49,430 bases of DNA from Vibrio neptunius (GCF_000967495.1 NZ_JXXU01000069.1:1-49430); one strand, 5' to 3'. Counted from the stretch's first letter, positions 1 to 8,512 are shown. Numbers and translations are program-made. Notes: generated from the letters alone by a model not told the origin.

Positions 1-12
1 CGAGGAACGAGT

Positions 13-63
13 GAGTTGGGGATCTCTTATCGCGGCTTGAGAGCTATTGGAGATTCCCTACTC
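13..63. repeat. Imperfect inverted repeat, possible dispersed hairpin element
   Basis: Two 14-bp arms, at 13-26 and 50-63, are inverted copies of each other with two mismatches and a 23-bp spacer. No credible gene overlaps them. The sequence on to about 110 has the look of the short intergenic hairpin elements scattered through many Vibrio genomes, but dispersal cannot be shown from one window. Confidence 0.35.
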
Positions 64-130
64 CTTCCTTCGTCACTCTATGGAATGACGGTTTATCTCT
101 CGAAGGGTATAAAGCGCTGCCCCAAAAACA

Positions 131-164
131 AAAAAGGCTTGGTCAACGGCGACCAAGCCTTTTC
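131..164 (-). terminator. Rho-independent terminator, probably of ilvC
   Basis: A strong GC-rich hairpin (AAGGCTTGGTC paired with GACCAAGCCTT) has an A-run on its left side. This gives a U-tract on the minus strand. It is the first terminator downstream of ilvC, about 190 nt beyond its stop codon. Confidence 0.75.
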
Positions 165-353
165 ATTTAGATGTTGTGTTTGTTTTGTATTTATCACCCC
201 AGTCTGCCTGGAGTTCTCTACTAACCTAGGTTAGTGAATTTCGCAGTAAATTAATATTCACAGCTAAGAACTTAAGTTCGCGGAGGTAACACGGAGTTTG
301 CGCGAGCAAATGAGTATTACCGACAAAGAAATTAAACTCCTTAGCGAAGAAGA
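165..353 (-). other. Probable ilvC 3' untranslated region, no gene seen
   Basis: This stretch lies between the ilvC stop and the first terminator. It holds a perfect 16-bp palindrome at 220-235 (ACTAACCTAGGTTAGT) and a perfect 12-bp palindrome GAACTTAAGTTC near 271-282. I see no coding sequence. The palindromes could be RNA hairpins or protein sites; their role is unknown. Confidence 0.4.
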
Positions 354-1838
354 TTAGCCGCCTACCGCGATGTTCTTCATATCAGTCATATAACCACGCA
401 GTTCTTCACCAATATACTCAACTGGGTGGTTGCGAATCGCATCGTTCACCGCAATCAGCGTTGCATTGTCTACTTGGTTAGACGTCTCACCTAGACCTTT
501 ACCGATAACGTCAGTGCCAACTGAAGGCATGAACTTCTCACGCAGTAGCGGCGTTGCGACGTTAGCGAATAGGTAGTTACCGTATTCAGCTGTATCAGAG
601 ATAACAACGTTCATTTCGTACAGACGCTTACGTGCTACTGTGTTTGCGATTAGTGGTAGCTCGTGTAGTGACTCGTAGTACGCTGACTCATCAATGATGC
701 CTGATGCTGTCATTGCTTCGAATGCTAGCTCAACACCCGCGCGAACCATTGCAACCATTAGGATACCGTTGTCGAAGTACTCTTGCTCTGAGATTTCAAC
801 GTCACCTGCTGGGTAGTTTTCAAATGCTGTTTCACCTGTCTCTGCACGCCAGCCTAGTAGGTTGGCATCGTCGTTTGCCCAGTCAGCCATCATAGTGCTA
901 GAGAAGTGACCTGTGATTACGTCATCCATGTGCTTGTTGTACAGTGGACGCATCAGCTCTTTCAGCTCTTCAGAAAGCTCAAATGCTTTGATTTTTGCTG
1001 GGTTTGATAGGCGATCCATCATGTGTGTGATGCCACCAAACTTCAGCGCTTCTGTAATGGTTTCCCAACCATACTGGATTAGCTTACCTGCGTAGCTTGG
1101 GTCAATACCTTCAGCAACCATCTTTTCATAAGAAACGATTGAACCCGCTTGTAGCATGCCACATAGAATAGTCTGCTCGCCCACTAGGTCAGATTTTACT
1201 TCAGCAACGAATGAAGACTCTAGACAGCCCGCGCGGTGACCACCAGTACCCGCAGCCCAAGCTTTAGCGATATCCCAACCTTCACCTTTTGGATCGTTCT
1301 CTGGGTGAACCGCAATGAGGGTAGGAACGCCGAAGCCACGCTTGTACTCTTCACGTACTTCTGTACCTGGACACTTAGGCGCAACCATCACGACTGTTAA
1401 GTCTTTACGAATCTGCATACCTTCTTCAACGATATTGAAGCCGTGTGAGTAACCTAATGCTGCGCCCTCTTTCATTAGCGGCATTACCGTCTCAACCACA
1501 TTGGTGTGCTGCTTATCTGGTGTTAGGTTAACCACTAGGTCTGCTTGAGGGATAAGTGTCTCGTAGCTGCCTACTTCAAAACCATTTTCTTTCGCGTTTT
1601 TGAACGATTGACGCTGTTCATCAATCGCTGCCTGACGCAGTGCGTAAGCCACATCAAGACCTGAGTCACGCATGTTCAGACCTTGGTTCAGACCTTGTGC
1701 ACCACAACCAACGATAACCACTTTCTTACCTTTCAGATAATCCGCTTCTGTCGCGAATTCACTGCGGTCCATAAAGCGACAACGGCCAAGCTGATCTAGC
1801 TGCTCACGTAAGTTTAATGTATTGAAATAGTTAGCCAT
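354..1838 (-). CDS. ilvC: Ketol-acid reductoisomerase, class II (long form)
   Basis: This enzyme performs the NADPH-dependent alkyl migration and reduction that turns acetolactate or acetohydroxybutyrate into the dihydroxy acid. It is the second common step of valine and isoleucine synthesis and is cytosolic. At 494 residues it matches the long enterobacterial class II enzyme (about 491) and not the ~330-residue class I form. The N-terminal Rossmann fold carries the glycine-rich motif VVIVGCGAQGLNQG near residue 40, followed by a duplicated knotted C-terminal domain. The start has a good AGGAGAG ribosome site. It is divergent from ilvY, which activates ilvC in E. coli in response to substrate. 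Confidence 0.97.
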   Translation of the reverse strand: MANYFNTLNLREQLDQLGRCRFMDRSEFATEADYLKGKKVVIVGCGAQGLNQGLNMRDSGLDVAYALRQAAIDEQRQSFKNAKENGFEVGSYETLIPQADLVVNLTPDKQHTNVVETVMPLMKEGAALGYSHGFNIVEEGMQIRKDLTVVMVAPKCPGTEVREEYKRGFGVPTLIAVHPENDPKGEGWDIAKAWAAGTGGHRAGCLESSFVAEVKSDLVGEQTILCGMLQAGSIVSYEKMVAEGIDPSYAGKLIQYGWETITEALKFGGITHMMDRLSNPAKIKAFELSEELKELMRPLYNKHMDDVITGHFSSTMMADWANDDANLLGWRAETGETAFENYPAGDVEISEQEYFDNGILMVAMVRAGVELAFEAMTASGIIDESAYYESLHELPLIANTVARKRLYEMNVVISDTAEYGNYLFANVATPLLREKFMPSVGTDVIGKGLGETSNQVDNATLIAVNDAIRNHPVEYIGEELRGYMTDMKNIAVGG

Positions 1839-1983
1839 GTTAGGGCTCTCCTTTGAGAATTTATCCGTTTGGGTCGGTGTTTCATTACCGAATGCCTCGA
1901 TACTAAATCAGACATTAGGTTGCTTAAAGTGATATATTCACAATTAGTTATTGCAAAAAATGCAACAAGGAAGCACTTATTTT
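1839..1983. promoter_or_regulatory. ilvC/ilvY divergent promoter region with likely IlvY operator
   Basis: The 145-bp region between the divergent genes contains the inverted repeat TTGCAAAAAATGCAA at 1951-1965. It fits the T-N11-A rule for LysR-type regulators and the TTGCAA half-sites reported for E. coli IlvY. The operator lies just upstream of the ilvY start, where IlvY would be expected to both autoregulate and activate ilvC. Assignment as an IlvY site is inference from position and motif. Confidence 0.6.
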
Positions 1984-2874
1984 ATGAACATTAAAAGTCT
2001 GCAATTGTTCATTCACCTGTGTGATAGCAAAAGTTTCGCCAAAACAGCGTCTGCCATGCACATCAGTCCTTCTGCTCTCAGCCGTCAGGTACAAAAGTTA
2101 GAAGCAGAAACAGGCCAAGAACTGTTCGTACGGGATAACCGCAGCGTTGAGTTGACCCCTGCGGCCAAAAAACTTTTGCCTGTTGCTTTAAAGATTCTCG
2201 GAGAATGGCAAAACTTCAACGCGCAGCTACAGGGGCATGAAGAGGAGTTAAAAGGTGAAATTCGTCTGTTTTGCTCGGTGACCGCCAGCTATAGCCACCT
2301 GCCTGAGCTGTTGTCAGAGTTTCGCCTTCAACATCCGTTTATCGAGTTTAAACTGTCTACTGGCGATCCGGCTCAGGCGATAGACAAAATCCTTAACGAT
2401 GAAGTCGATGTCGCCATCTCTGCTCAGCCAGAAACACTGCCCGCCAAGCTCAAATTTGAAACCATAAGTGAGATTCCACTGTCGGTGATCGCTCCGGTCG
2501 GGGTGAGCAACTTTGCATCAGCTCTACAAAATGATAAACCTGACTGGTCGTCTATTCCTTTTATTGTGCCGGAATCGGGTACCGCACGAGACCGCGCCAA
2601 CACTTGGTTTAAAGCAATGAGAATTAAGCCGAACATCTACGCGCAAGTTTCAGGTCATGAAGCCATTGTCAGCATGGTGGCGTTGGGTTGCGGTGTTGGG
2701 ATCGCACCCGATGTGGTGATCAACAACAGCCCAGTCAAAGAGAAAATTCAACGGCTCAAAGTGGCGTCGATTAAACCCTTTAAGCTTGGGGTGTGCTGCA
2801 AGCGTTCACAGCTGGATAATCCACTAGTCAAAGCACTATGGGAAGTCGCACAAGACGCTTATATTGCGCCCTAA
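1984..2874 (+). CDS. ilvY: LysR-type activator of ilvC
   Basis: It encodes a 296-residue LysR-type regulator. The N-terminal helix-turn-helix (residues about 1-60, with SKSFAKTASAMHISPSALSRQVQ) is followed by a LysR substrate-binding domain that would sense acetolactate or acetohydroxybutyrate. I choose the ATG at 1984 rather than an upstream in-frame ATG at 1951. The family begins MNIKSLQLF, an AAGGAAG ribosome site lies at 1967-1972, and the 1951 start would fall inside the probable operator. Divergence from ilvC is the classical arrangement. Confidence 0.92.
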   Translation: MNIKSLQLFIHLCDSKSFAKTASAMHISPSALSRQVQKLEAETGQELFVRDNRSVELTPAAKKLLPVALKILGEWQNFNAQLQGHEEELKGEIRLFCSVTASYSHLPELLSEFRLQHPFIEFKLSTGDPAQAIDKILNDEVDVAISAQPETLPAKLKFETISEIPLSVIAPVGVSNFASALQNDKPDWSSIPFIVPESGTARDRANTWFKAMRIKPNIYAQVSGHEAIVSMVALGCGVGIAPDVVINNSPVKEKIQRLKVASIKPFKLGVCCKRSQLDNPLVKALWEVAQDAYIAP

Positions 2875-2888
2875 CTGGTTAACCGCAT

Positions 2889-2927
2889 AAACAATAAAGC
2901 CACCGTTTTCGGTGGCTTTATTGTTTA
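2889..2927. terminator. Bidirectional terminator between ilvY and hemN
   Basis: A long hairpin (AATAAAGCCACC paired with GGTGGCTTTATT, loop GTTTTC) lies between convergent ilvY and hemN. It has T-rich flanks on both strands. Confidence 0.8.
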
Positions 2928-2951
2928 TGGTTATCGAGGCAACTGAGACGA

Positions 2952-4340
2952 TTAAATCACTCGCGAGAATTGCTGCTGACGCGCCTTCGCTCGGAGATAT
3001 TTATCAAAACACATGCAGATATTACGAATGAGTAGACGACCGCGTAATGTCACTCGTATTTCTTTGTCGTCGACTTCCACTAACTCATCATCAATAAAGG
3101 TTTGCAACAACTCTAGATCTTCGCTGAAGTACGGGTTGAACTGAACATTGAATTCCGTTTCTATAGCTACTTTATCAAGCTTAAAGTTACAGATGAGTTG
3201 TTTGATAACCTCTCTTCGGAGTAAGTCATCACTATCAAGAGAGAGACCTTTCCATAATGCATGACGCTGTTCATTGACCTGAGCATAGTACTTTTTCAAC
3301 TCCTTCTGGTTCTGCGCATAGGCATCACCAATCATCGAAATAGCAGAAACACCAAAGCCAACCAAGTCACATTGACCTTGCGTGGTATAGCCTTGGAAAT
3401 TGCGGTGAAGGATGCCATTACGCTGAGCCACAGCCAATTCATCATCCGGCTGAGCAAAGTGGTCCATACCAATAAATTGGTAACCGGCGTTGGTCAAGGT
3501 GGCGATAGTGTCTTGAAGAATGGCCATTTTCTCTTCTGCTTGTGGCAAGTCTTCATCTTTGATTTTACGCTGAGCAGCAAACAGTTGCGGCATATGAGCA
3601 TAGTTAAAGATAGACAGGCGACCCGGCTTCATTTCAAGCACTTGAGCCAGTGTTTCAGCAAAACGAGCTTGAGTTTGTTTCGGTAGCCCGTAAATCAGAT
3701 CTAAATTTGTCGAACGGAAGCCCAACTGTTTCGCACGCTCAACCATAGCAAAAATGAATGCTTCATCCTGTTCACGATTGACCAGTTTCTGAACTTCTTT
3801 ATTGAAATCCTGAACACCAATGCTTAAGCGATTAAAGCCTTCTTGTCGCAAGTGATCGAGCATATCGAGTTCAATCTCACGCGGATCGACTTCAATACTG
3901 ATTTCTGACTCAGCTTCAAAGCTAAATTCAGCGCGCAGAATATTCATCAAACGGCTGATTTGGGCTTGGGTCAAAAATGTGGGTGTACCACCACCAAAAT
4001 GCAACTGGGTCACCTTACGTCCTTGCAGTAAGGCGGCACGTGTCAAAATCTCCTGCTCCAGTACATCGAGATACTCATCCGCTTTATGGGCATGACGCGT
4101 AATGACCTTATTACAACCGCAGTAATAACAAAGCTTGTGGCAAAAAGGAATATGGATGTAAAGCGACAGTGGTCGCTCTGGATACTCAGTACAAGCCATG
4201 TCGTAGTCGGCAATGGTAAACGCCTCATGAAACTCTAAGGCAGTTGGATAAGACGTATAGCGTGGACCAGAATAGTTGTACTTATCTAGGATGGCTTGAT
4301 CCCACACTATTTGTTGGCTTGCGACGGCTTGCTGAGACAT
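2952..4340 (-). CDS. hemN: Oxygen-independent coproporphyrinogen III oxidase
   Basis: This radical-SAM enzyme converts coproporphyrinogen III to protoporphyrinogen IX without oxygen, in heme synthesis. The iron-sulfur cluster motif CHKLCYYC (C-x3-C-x2-C plus a following cysteine) is at about residues 67-75. It is followed by the GGGTPTFL glycine motif and a C-terminal HemN domain. Length is 462 residues against 457 in E. coli. The start has a GGAAG ribosome site 6 nt upstream. A candidate FNR box lies about 40 nt upstream of the start, consistent with the anaerobic role. Confidence 0.95.
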   Translation of the reverse strand: MSQQAVASQQIVWDQAILDKYNYSGPRYTSYPTALEFHEAFTIADYDMACTEYPERPLSLYIHIPFCHKLCYYCGCNKVITRHAHKADEYLDVLEQEILTRAALLQGRKVTQLHFGGGTPTFLTQAQISRLMNILRAEFSFEAESEISIEVDPREIELDMLDHLRQEGFNRLSIGVQDFNKEVQKLVNREQDEAFIFAMVERAKQLGFRSTNLDLIYGLPKQTQARFAETLAQVLEMKPGRLSIFNYAHMPQLFAAQRKIKDEDLPQAEEKMAILQDTIATLTNAGYQFIGMDHFAQPDDELAVAQRNGILHRNFQGYTTQGQCDLVGFGVSAISMIGDAYAQNQKELKKYYAQVNEQRHALWKGLSLDSDDLLRREVIKQLICNFKLDKVAIETEFNVQFNPYFSEDLELLQTFIDDELVEVDDKEIRVTLRGRLLIRNICMCFDKYLRAKARQQQFSRVI

Positions 4341-4380
4341 GGTGTACTTCCGTTAATGCTGTAATGCGTATCCGGTGTGA

Positions 4381-4394
4381 TTGACCGTGATAAA
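4381..4394 (-). promoter_or_regulatory. Candidate FNR box upstream of hemN
   Basis: Read on the minus strand the sequence is TTTATCACGGTCAA. It matches 8 of the 10 defined positions of the FNR consensus TTGAT-N4-ATCAA. Position and the oxygen-independent function of hemN support it, but a two-mismatch site is common by chance. Confidence 0.35.
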
Positions 4395-4475
4395 TTTGGG
4401 GCTATTTTGCCACACACTGAGGCGGGTCACCGGGTGGCAACGTAATTATTGAGTGACAATAGTCAGAATTGATAA

Positions 4476-4509
4476 CTCGATCACTCACTCATCAGTGTAA
4501 GTGATCGAG
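4476..4509. repeat. Perfect 10-bp inverted repeat between DUF2489 gene and hemN
   Basis: The arms CTCGATCACT (4476-4485) and AGTGATCGAG (4500-4509) are perfectly complementary around a 14-nt loop. The hairpin lies just beyond the end of the DUF2489 gene and could be its terminator, but no clear T-run follows on the minus strand. A factor-binding site is also possible. Confidence 0.5.
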
Positions 4510-4525
4510 TGACTAAAGTATCAAT

Positions 4526-5014
4526 CTAGATCATCTGAATGTTGATCTGGTTGTTTAAAGGCTGAACTTTTTTCTGCAGCAGTTTTAGCTCTTCGACGAT
4601 CGCGTCCTGAAGACGCGACTCGGCTTTGTGGCGTTCCAGATTTTGCTTCATGCGATCTTTCTTCGCCATTTGTTGGCGATCGTCACCACGAGGCATATCT
4701 TTTACAATGTGGAAAAGCTCGGCTGTCGCCGGGAATTCCTTATCAAAATCAATACGATCTTCACCCTGAACGTAGTCCATGATGTTGTAGACACGAATAC
4801 TGATTTCCGATAAATCACACTGGCCCTGAATGCCGGCCATACACAATATATGGACGTTTTCAAAGATGTTGGCGTTACGCTTTTCGATGGCCAGCTTCTT
4901 ATGCTGTTCCTGCAATTCCTTTTGCTTCTTCAACTGGAGCAGAAGGTAACCTGCATAGGACGCTAAGCCGAGAACAATGACTCCACCAGCAATGGCTAAC
5001 AAGGTTACGTTCAT
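4526..5014 (-). CDS. DUF2489 family membrane-anchored protein
   Basis: It encodes a 162-residue protein. There is one N-terminal membrane segment (about residues 4-26), then a lysine- and glutamate-rich helical region and a soluble domain typical of the DUF2489 family. That family sits next to yihI in many Gammaproteobacteria and has no established function. The product is probably an inner-membrane protein with its body in the cytoplasm. The gene is last in the methyltransferase-yihI-DUF2489 operon, 8 nt after yihI. Function unknown. Confidence 0.7.
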   Translation of the reverse strand: MNVTLLAIAGGVIVLGLASYAGYLLLQLKKQKELQEQHKKLAIEKRNANIFENVHILCMAGIQGQCDLSEISIRVYNIMDYVQGEDRIDFDKEFPATAELFHIVKDMPRGDDRQQMAKKDRMKQNLERHKAESRLQDAIVEELKLLQKKVQPLNNQINIQMI

Positions 5015-5022
5015 GAATCGCT

Positions 5023-5583
5023 TTACCCTTTAAACTGGTCCAAATCTAGATCTTCAAACTGCGATAGCAGTTCATCTTCTGATGAGGTTTTCTTGCTCGC
5101 CTTTTTCGCCACAGGCGCGCTCGGCTCTTCAACGACTTCTGGCTCTTCTTCCTCTTCTTCGTAGAGGCCTAGTTGCTTCATCAGTATTTCAATACGTGCC
5201 AATTTCTCATCGACATACTTCTGAAGACCTGCACCTAAACTTTCACCATTATCAAGGCGATCAAGCAGGACATTCAACTGGGCGTCATTTTCCAGCATCT
5301 CCAGCTCTTGTTCTGCATTAACACGACGTTCGGCCTTGGTTGGCTTCTTCACCGCTTCAACCACGAGAGGAATTTTCTTCTTGCTACCTAGACGTGTATC
5401 GCGCTTTTGTCCCGCTGTCTGCTGTTTAAGTTGCTTCGCTTCAGAATTGCGACCACCGGTCTTTAGACCTTTACGTTTCTTCTCTTTTTTACGCAGACGT
5501 CCTTCAACGTCAGCTTCTGTACGATTTCGAACAACAATAACGTCGCCATTACCGCCCGATCTTACTTTCTTACTACGGCTCAT
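5023..5583 (-). CDS. yihI: Der GTPase-activating protein YihI
   Basis: In E. coli, YihI stimulates the GTPase Der (EngA) and slows late 50S ribosome assembly. The 186-residue product starts MSRSKKVRSGG and has a very basic, disordered N-terminal half. A helical core region and an acidic C-terminal tail (EEEEEEPEVVEE) follow, as in the family. Its ATG shares one base with the TAA of the upstream methyltransferase (TAATG), which implies translational coupling. Confidence 0.9.
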   Translation of the reverse strand: MSRSKKVRSGGNGDVIVVRNRTEADVEGRLRKKEKKRKGLKTGGRNSEAKQLKQQTAGQKRDTRLGSKKKIPLVVEAVKKPTKAERRVNAEQELEMLENDAQLNVLLDRLDNGESLGAGLQKYVDEKLARIEILMKQLGLYEEEEEEPEVVEEPSAPVAKKASKKTSSEDELLSQFEDLDLDQFKG

Positions 5584-6221
5584 TACTGGGCTTTCCTCAG
5601 TAAAATTACATCATTACCAATAAATTCAAGCTTGAGCTGATCCCGCTCTGCCAAGTACTTAAACGTGTTACGGCTAAAAAAGACCACATGCGTTGGGTCA
5701 TTTTTATAGTGCCATCTAGCAAACGCTTCGACATCAATGACCATCTTGGTCATCAGACCAATCCAGCCACCTGGCTTAACTAAATTCAACCATTGCTGCC
5801 ATATTTGATCTGGATAATACAAATGCTCGATCACCTCAGTGGCAGTCATAAAGTCATAAGTACGATTTAGCACCTCAGTATTGGGGTGATAATAAAGGTC
5901 GTACAACGACATGTTGTGTCCCTGCTCTTGCAACATCAAGGAGAGTGTTGGACCAGGGCCACAACCAAAATCTATTCCTGTCGAGCCAGACTCAATACGT
6001 TCCAATATGGGGGTTGCAACCCGCGATAAAAAGGTACGATAGCCAGCATCATTTGGATCGTTCTCATGCAGATCGTAGTGGGCTTTTTCAGCCTTTGCAT
6101 CCAATCTTTGCTCTGGGTTAACAAACACCAGCTCACATCGCGGACATTGGAGATACTCACGAAACTTGTCTCCAAAGTAATTCAGTGATTCCGGGTTATG
6201 GCAAAGTGGGCAGTGGTGCAT
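5583..6221 (-). CDS. Class I SAM-dependent methyltransferase with N-terminal zinc-ribbon-like motif
   Basis: It encodes a 212-residue putative methyltransferase. Two CxxC pairs near the N-terminus (CPLC and CPRC) suggest a small zinc ribbon. They are followed by the SAM-binding motif GIDFGCGPGPT and a helix-strand methyltransferase fold. The substrate is unknown. I place the start at 6221 (MHHCPLCH), 69 nt inside the longest reading frame, because a GAGG ribosome site lies 8 nt upstream and the zinc motif begins there. It is first in the operon with yihI and the DUF2489 gene. Confidence 0.8.
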   Translation of the reverse strand: MHHCPLCHNPESLNYFGDKFREYLQCPRCELVFVNPEQRLDAKAEKAHYDLHENDPNDAGYRTFLSRVATPILERIESGSTGIDFGCGPGPTLSLMLQEQGHNMSLYDLYYHPNTEVLNRTYDFMTATEVIEHLYYPDQIWQQWLNLVKPGGWIGLMTKMVIDVEAFARWHYKNDPTHVVFFSRNTFKYLAERDQLKLEFIGNDVILLRKAQ

Positions 6222-6394
6222 GATGACATCCTCAAACAGGGATGCGAAACATACCAGAAAGTGGCCAGAGAGTGGAGTACTATTGTGCAAATAATCATCG
6301 ATTCAGTGAAATATTCCCTCTCCGACCAATAATCTTATCGATGAAATAAAGCAACCGTGTTGACGAGAGATAGAGGCTAGTGGATTTCAGATAT

Positions 6395-6737
6395 AAAAAA
6401 AGCGATAGATAACTCTATCGCTTTCTAAAAATGCCTTTCGGCGAAACTGTGTTACACGGATTATCGTGCACCAAATTTCCATTTGTTTTAGGCGCTTTCC
6501 CTGCAAAAGGTGTCGTTTTTCACCGTCCTGGTGAATTTTGGCTTTCCGTTTACTTCCCGTATCTGGGCTAGTCCTTAGCCTGATCCTTTTCGCTGTCTAC
6601 ACCATTAGACGAGTCGACCATCCCTATCCAGTAAGCTTCCTGCTTACCTATATTCCTTTAAGACCTCCAAGCATCCATAGCCTGCATCCTTGGAGACCAT
6701 CATGGTCTAAATTCCGTATCAGCGCCCTGCCGATAAG
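6395..6737 (-). ncRNA. csrB: CsrB/CsrC-family small RNA that sequesters CsrA
   Basis: The minus strand carries about 15 GGA motifs within 340 nt. Several sit in the loops of short hairpins, the hallmark of CsrA-binding RNAs: CACC-AGGAC-GGTG, GGCT-AAGGACT-AGCC and GTAAGC-AGGAA-GCTTAC. The RNA ends in a strong terminator (AGCGATAGA paired with TCTATCGCT, then a U-run at 6401-6395). The 5' end is estimated from a weak promoter (TTGTTC, 16-nt spacer, TAAAGT). E. coli csrC lies in the same yihI/engB neighbourhood, so this may be the csrC-position homologue. Vibrio has several such RNAs and the number of this copy cannot be told. Confidence 0.88.
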
Positions 6738-6867
6738 TACACTTTAACGATTGACCAATTTTGAACAATCCACTTGAAGAAAAAAAACGTCTTTTTTTTC
6801 CCCTTCAATCCTCTTCTATTATTTTTCAAACAGTTATAAACAGTGTGAAGAAATGAGCACAAGATAG

Positions 6868-6885
6868 CATAGCCGATCTCTCACA
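6868..6885 (-). promoter_or_regulatory. Candidate VarA/UvrY (GacA-type) site upstream of the Csr RNA
   Basis: The minus strand reads TGTGAGAGATCGGCTATG. Its first 11 bases match the UvrY/GacA consensus TGTGAGAGATCTCTTACA, but the second half-site is degenerate. It lies about 130-150 nt upstream of the estimated start of the Csr RNA, a distance typical of upstream activating sites for these RNAs. Confidence 0.4.
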
Positions 6886-6942
6886 AAAACTCGGGAAAGA
6901 TGGAGCCACACAAGGAAAAACCCGATGTGACGTGTGTCATAC

Positions 6943-6968
6943 GAAAAAGCCCAGACTTTCGTCTGGGC
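6943..6968 (-). terminator. Terminator of the cytochrome c4 gene
   Basis: The hairpin GCCCAGAC-TTTC-GTCTGGGC has a U-run on the minus strand. It lies about 40 nt past the stop of the cytochrome gene and separates it from the Csr RNA region. Confidence 0.85.
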
Positions 6969-7008
6969 TCATTCAATACAACATTGCTCGGGCAGTATTT
7001 AATAGGGC

Positions 7009-7626
7009 TTAGTGTAGGCCGCCAACATATTTAGACAAAGTATCGATGTCTTCGTCTGTCAGTTTCTTCGCGATATCTTGCATCATGCCATTCATATCAT
7101 TAGCACGAGAACCATCACGGAATTTTACTAGCTGAGCTTTAATGTAGTCAGCATGCTGACCTGAAATTTTAGGGAAACCTGAAAGCTCAGTACCGTTACC
7201 GCGAGGGCCATGACATGCAATACATGCCGTCAGACCACGTTTTGCATCACCCGCTGTATATAGGGTTTTGCCTTGCTCCACCACGTTTTCAGGCGTCGTG
7301 TTGTGAGAAATTTGTAGAGATGTATAGTAAGCCGCAAGATCTTTCATATCCTGCTCAGACAGTGGCATCGCCATACCGCCCATGACTGGATCCACACGAC
7401 CCTGCTGACCACCACTGGTCATACCCAGTTTGAAGTCTTTCAGCTGTTTCTCAATATACTTAGCATGCTGACCTGCTAGTTTAGGGTACATTGCGAGTTG
7501 GCTGTTGCCATCAGCACCATGACAAGCAACACAAGTTTGGGATTTTGCTTTACCAGCTTCGATACTGCCTTGGGCCCATACAGAGCAGCTGGCTAAAAGA
7601 CTCAAGATTAGCGCTAATTTCTTCAT
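7009..7626 (-). CDS. Cytochrome c4, periplasmic diheme
   Basis: It encodes a 205-residue periplasmic electron carrier, probably donating electrons to a terminal oxidase. A Sec signal peptide (MKKLALILSLLASCSVWA) precedes two homologous cytochrome c domains. Each has one heme-binding CxxCH: CVACH near residue 32 and CIACH near residue 135. Distal methionines in GMAMP- and MNGMM-like contexts could be axial ligands. This arrangement and length fit the cytochrome c4 family (cc4). It is divergent from engB, as in other vibrios. Confidence 0.9.
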   Translation of the reverse strand: MKKLALILSLLASCSVWAQGSIEAGKAKSQTCVACHGADGNSQLAMYPKLAGQHAKYIEKQLKDFKLGMTSGGQQGRVDPVMGGMAMPLSEQDMKDLAAYYTSLQISHNTTPENVVEQGKTLYTAGDAKRGLTACIACHGPRGNGTELSGFPKISGQHADYIKAQLVKFRDGSRANDMNGMMQDIAKKLTDEDIDTLSKYVGGLH

Positions 7627-7774
7627 GACATTCCATTATAATTATCAAGCTTCCAGTACCACTCCGAGTTGCCACTCATGGTACAATAGGCGACCTTATG
7701 CCGAGCACGGTTATTTTACACAATTTCACATAAAAGTAATCAATCGACTACACAAAGTCGAGATGGAGTTAACA

Positions 7775-8437
7775 GTGAGCGTAAAAATTCATTATCAAAA
7801 CACCCATTTCATCACCAGCGCACCTGATATTCGTCACATGCCTGAAGATGAAGGTATCGAAGTTGCGTTCGCGGGACGCTCCAACGCGGGCAAATCGAGT
7901 TCTCTTAACCGACTTACCAACCAAAAGAGTTTAGCAAAAACCAGTAAGACACCAGGCCGAACTCAATTGATCAACCTATTTAAAGTCACTGAAGGTTGCC
8001 ACATCGTCGATCTACCAGGATACGGGTTCGCCCAAGTTCCACTGGAGATGAAAAAGAAATGGCAGAAGTCATTGGGAGAGTATTTACAAAAGCGTCAATC
8101 ATTAAAAGGGCTGGTGGTACTGATGGATATCCGCCATCCAATGAAAGACCTAGATCAACAACTGATTTTCTGGGCTGTAGACAGCGGTATACCAGTGCAA
8201 GTGCTGTTGACTAAGGCCGACAAGCTCAAAAGTGGAGCACGCAAAGCCCAGGTACTGAAGATTAAAAATGACGCGGTCGGCTTTGGTGGCGACGTTAGTG
8301 TGGCAGCGTTTTCTTCTTTGAAAGGTCTTGGCGTTGACGTACTGCGTAACAAACTCGATGAGTGGTTTGCGCCTGCCGTCGCACAACAGTTAACGGATGA
8401 GATTATTGAAGACCAGCAAAGCGACGAACAAGAATAA
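7775..8437 (+). CDS. engB: Ribosome biogenesis GTP-binding protein EngB (YihA/YsxC)
   Basis: This essential GTPase acts in late 50S subunit assembly. It has the P-loop GRSNAGKSS, a switch region TSKTPGRTQ, the G3 motif DLPGYG, and TKAD as G4. I place the start at the GTG at 7775 (MSVKIHYQ, 220 residues) because a GGAG ribosome site lies 6 nt upstream and homologues begin there. The ATG at 7763 (four extra residues) is possible. The much longer upstream in-frame extension reaches the start codon of the divergent cytochrome gene and is not conserved in character. Confidence 0.93.
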   Translation: MSVKIHYQNTHFITSAPDIRHMPEDEGIEVAFAGRSNAGKSSSLNRLTNQKSLAKTSKTPGRTQLINLFKVTEGCHIVDLPGYGFAQVPLEMKKKWQKSLGEYLQKRQSLKGLVVLMDIRHPMKDLDQQLIFWAVDSGIPVQVLLTKADKLKSGARKAQVLKIKNDAVGFGGDVSVAAFSSLKGLGVDVLRNKLDEWFAPAVAQQLTDEIIEDQQSDEQE

Positions 8438-8458
8438 TCACACTTTTGAGTAACACGA

Positions 8459-8487
8459 GCCTCACTGTTCCCCAGTGGGGCTTTTTT
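8459..8487 (+). terminator. Terminator of engB
   Basis: The hairpin GCCTCACTG-TTCC-CCAGTGGGGC is followed by TTTTTT about 20 nt past the engB stop. Confidence 0.85.
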
Positions 8488-8512
8488 GTGTCAGCACAAC
8501 AAGGAACGCACA

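Noticed and set aside
16..234. 72-codon plus-strand reading frame at the left edge
   Set aside because: It passes through the hairpin repeat and the ilvC terminator and has no ribosome site.
7625..7774. N-terminal extension of EngB starting at 7625
   Set aside because: It overlaps the start codon of the divergent cytochrome c4 gene, and the GTG at 7775 has a good ribosome site and the family N-terminus.
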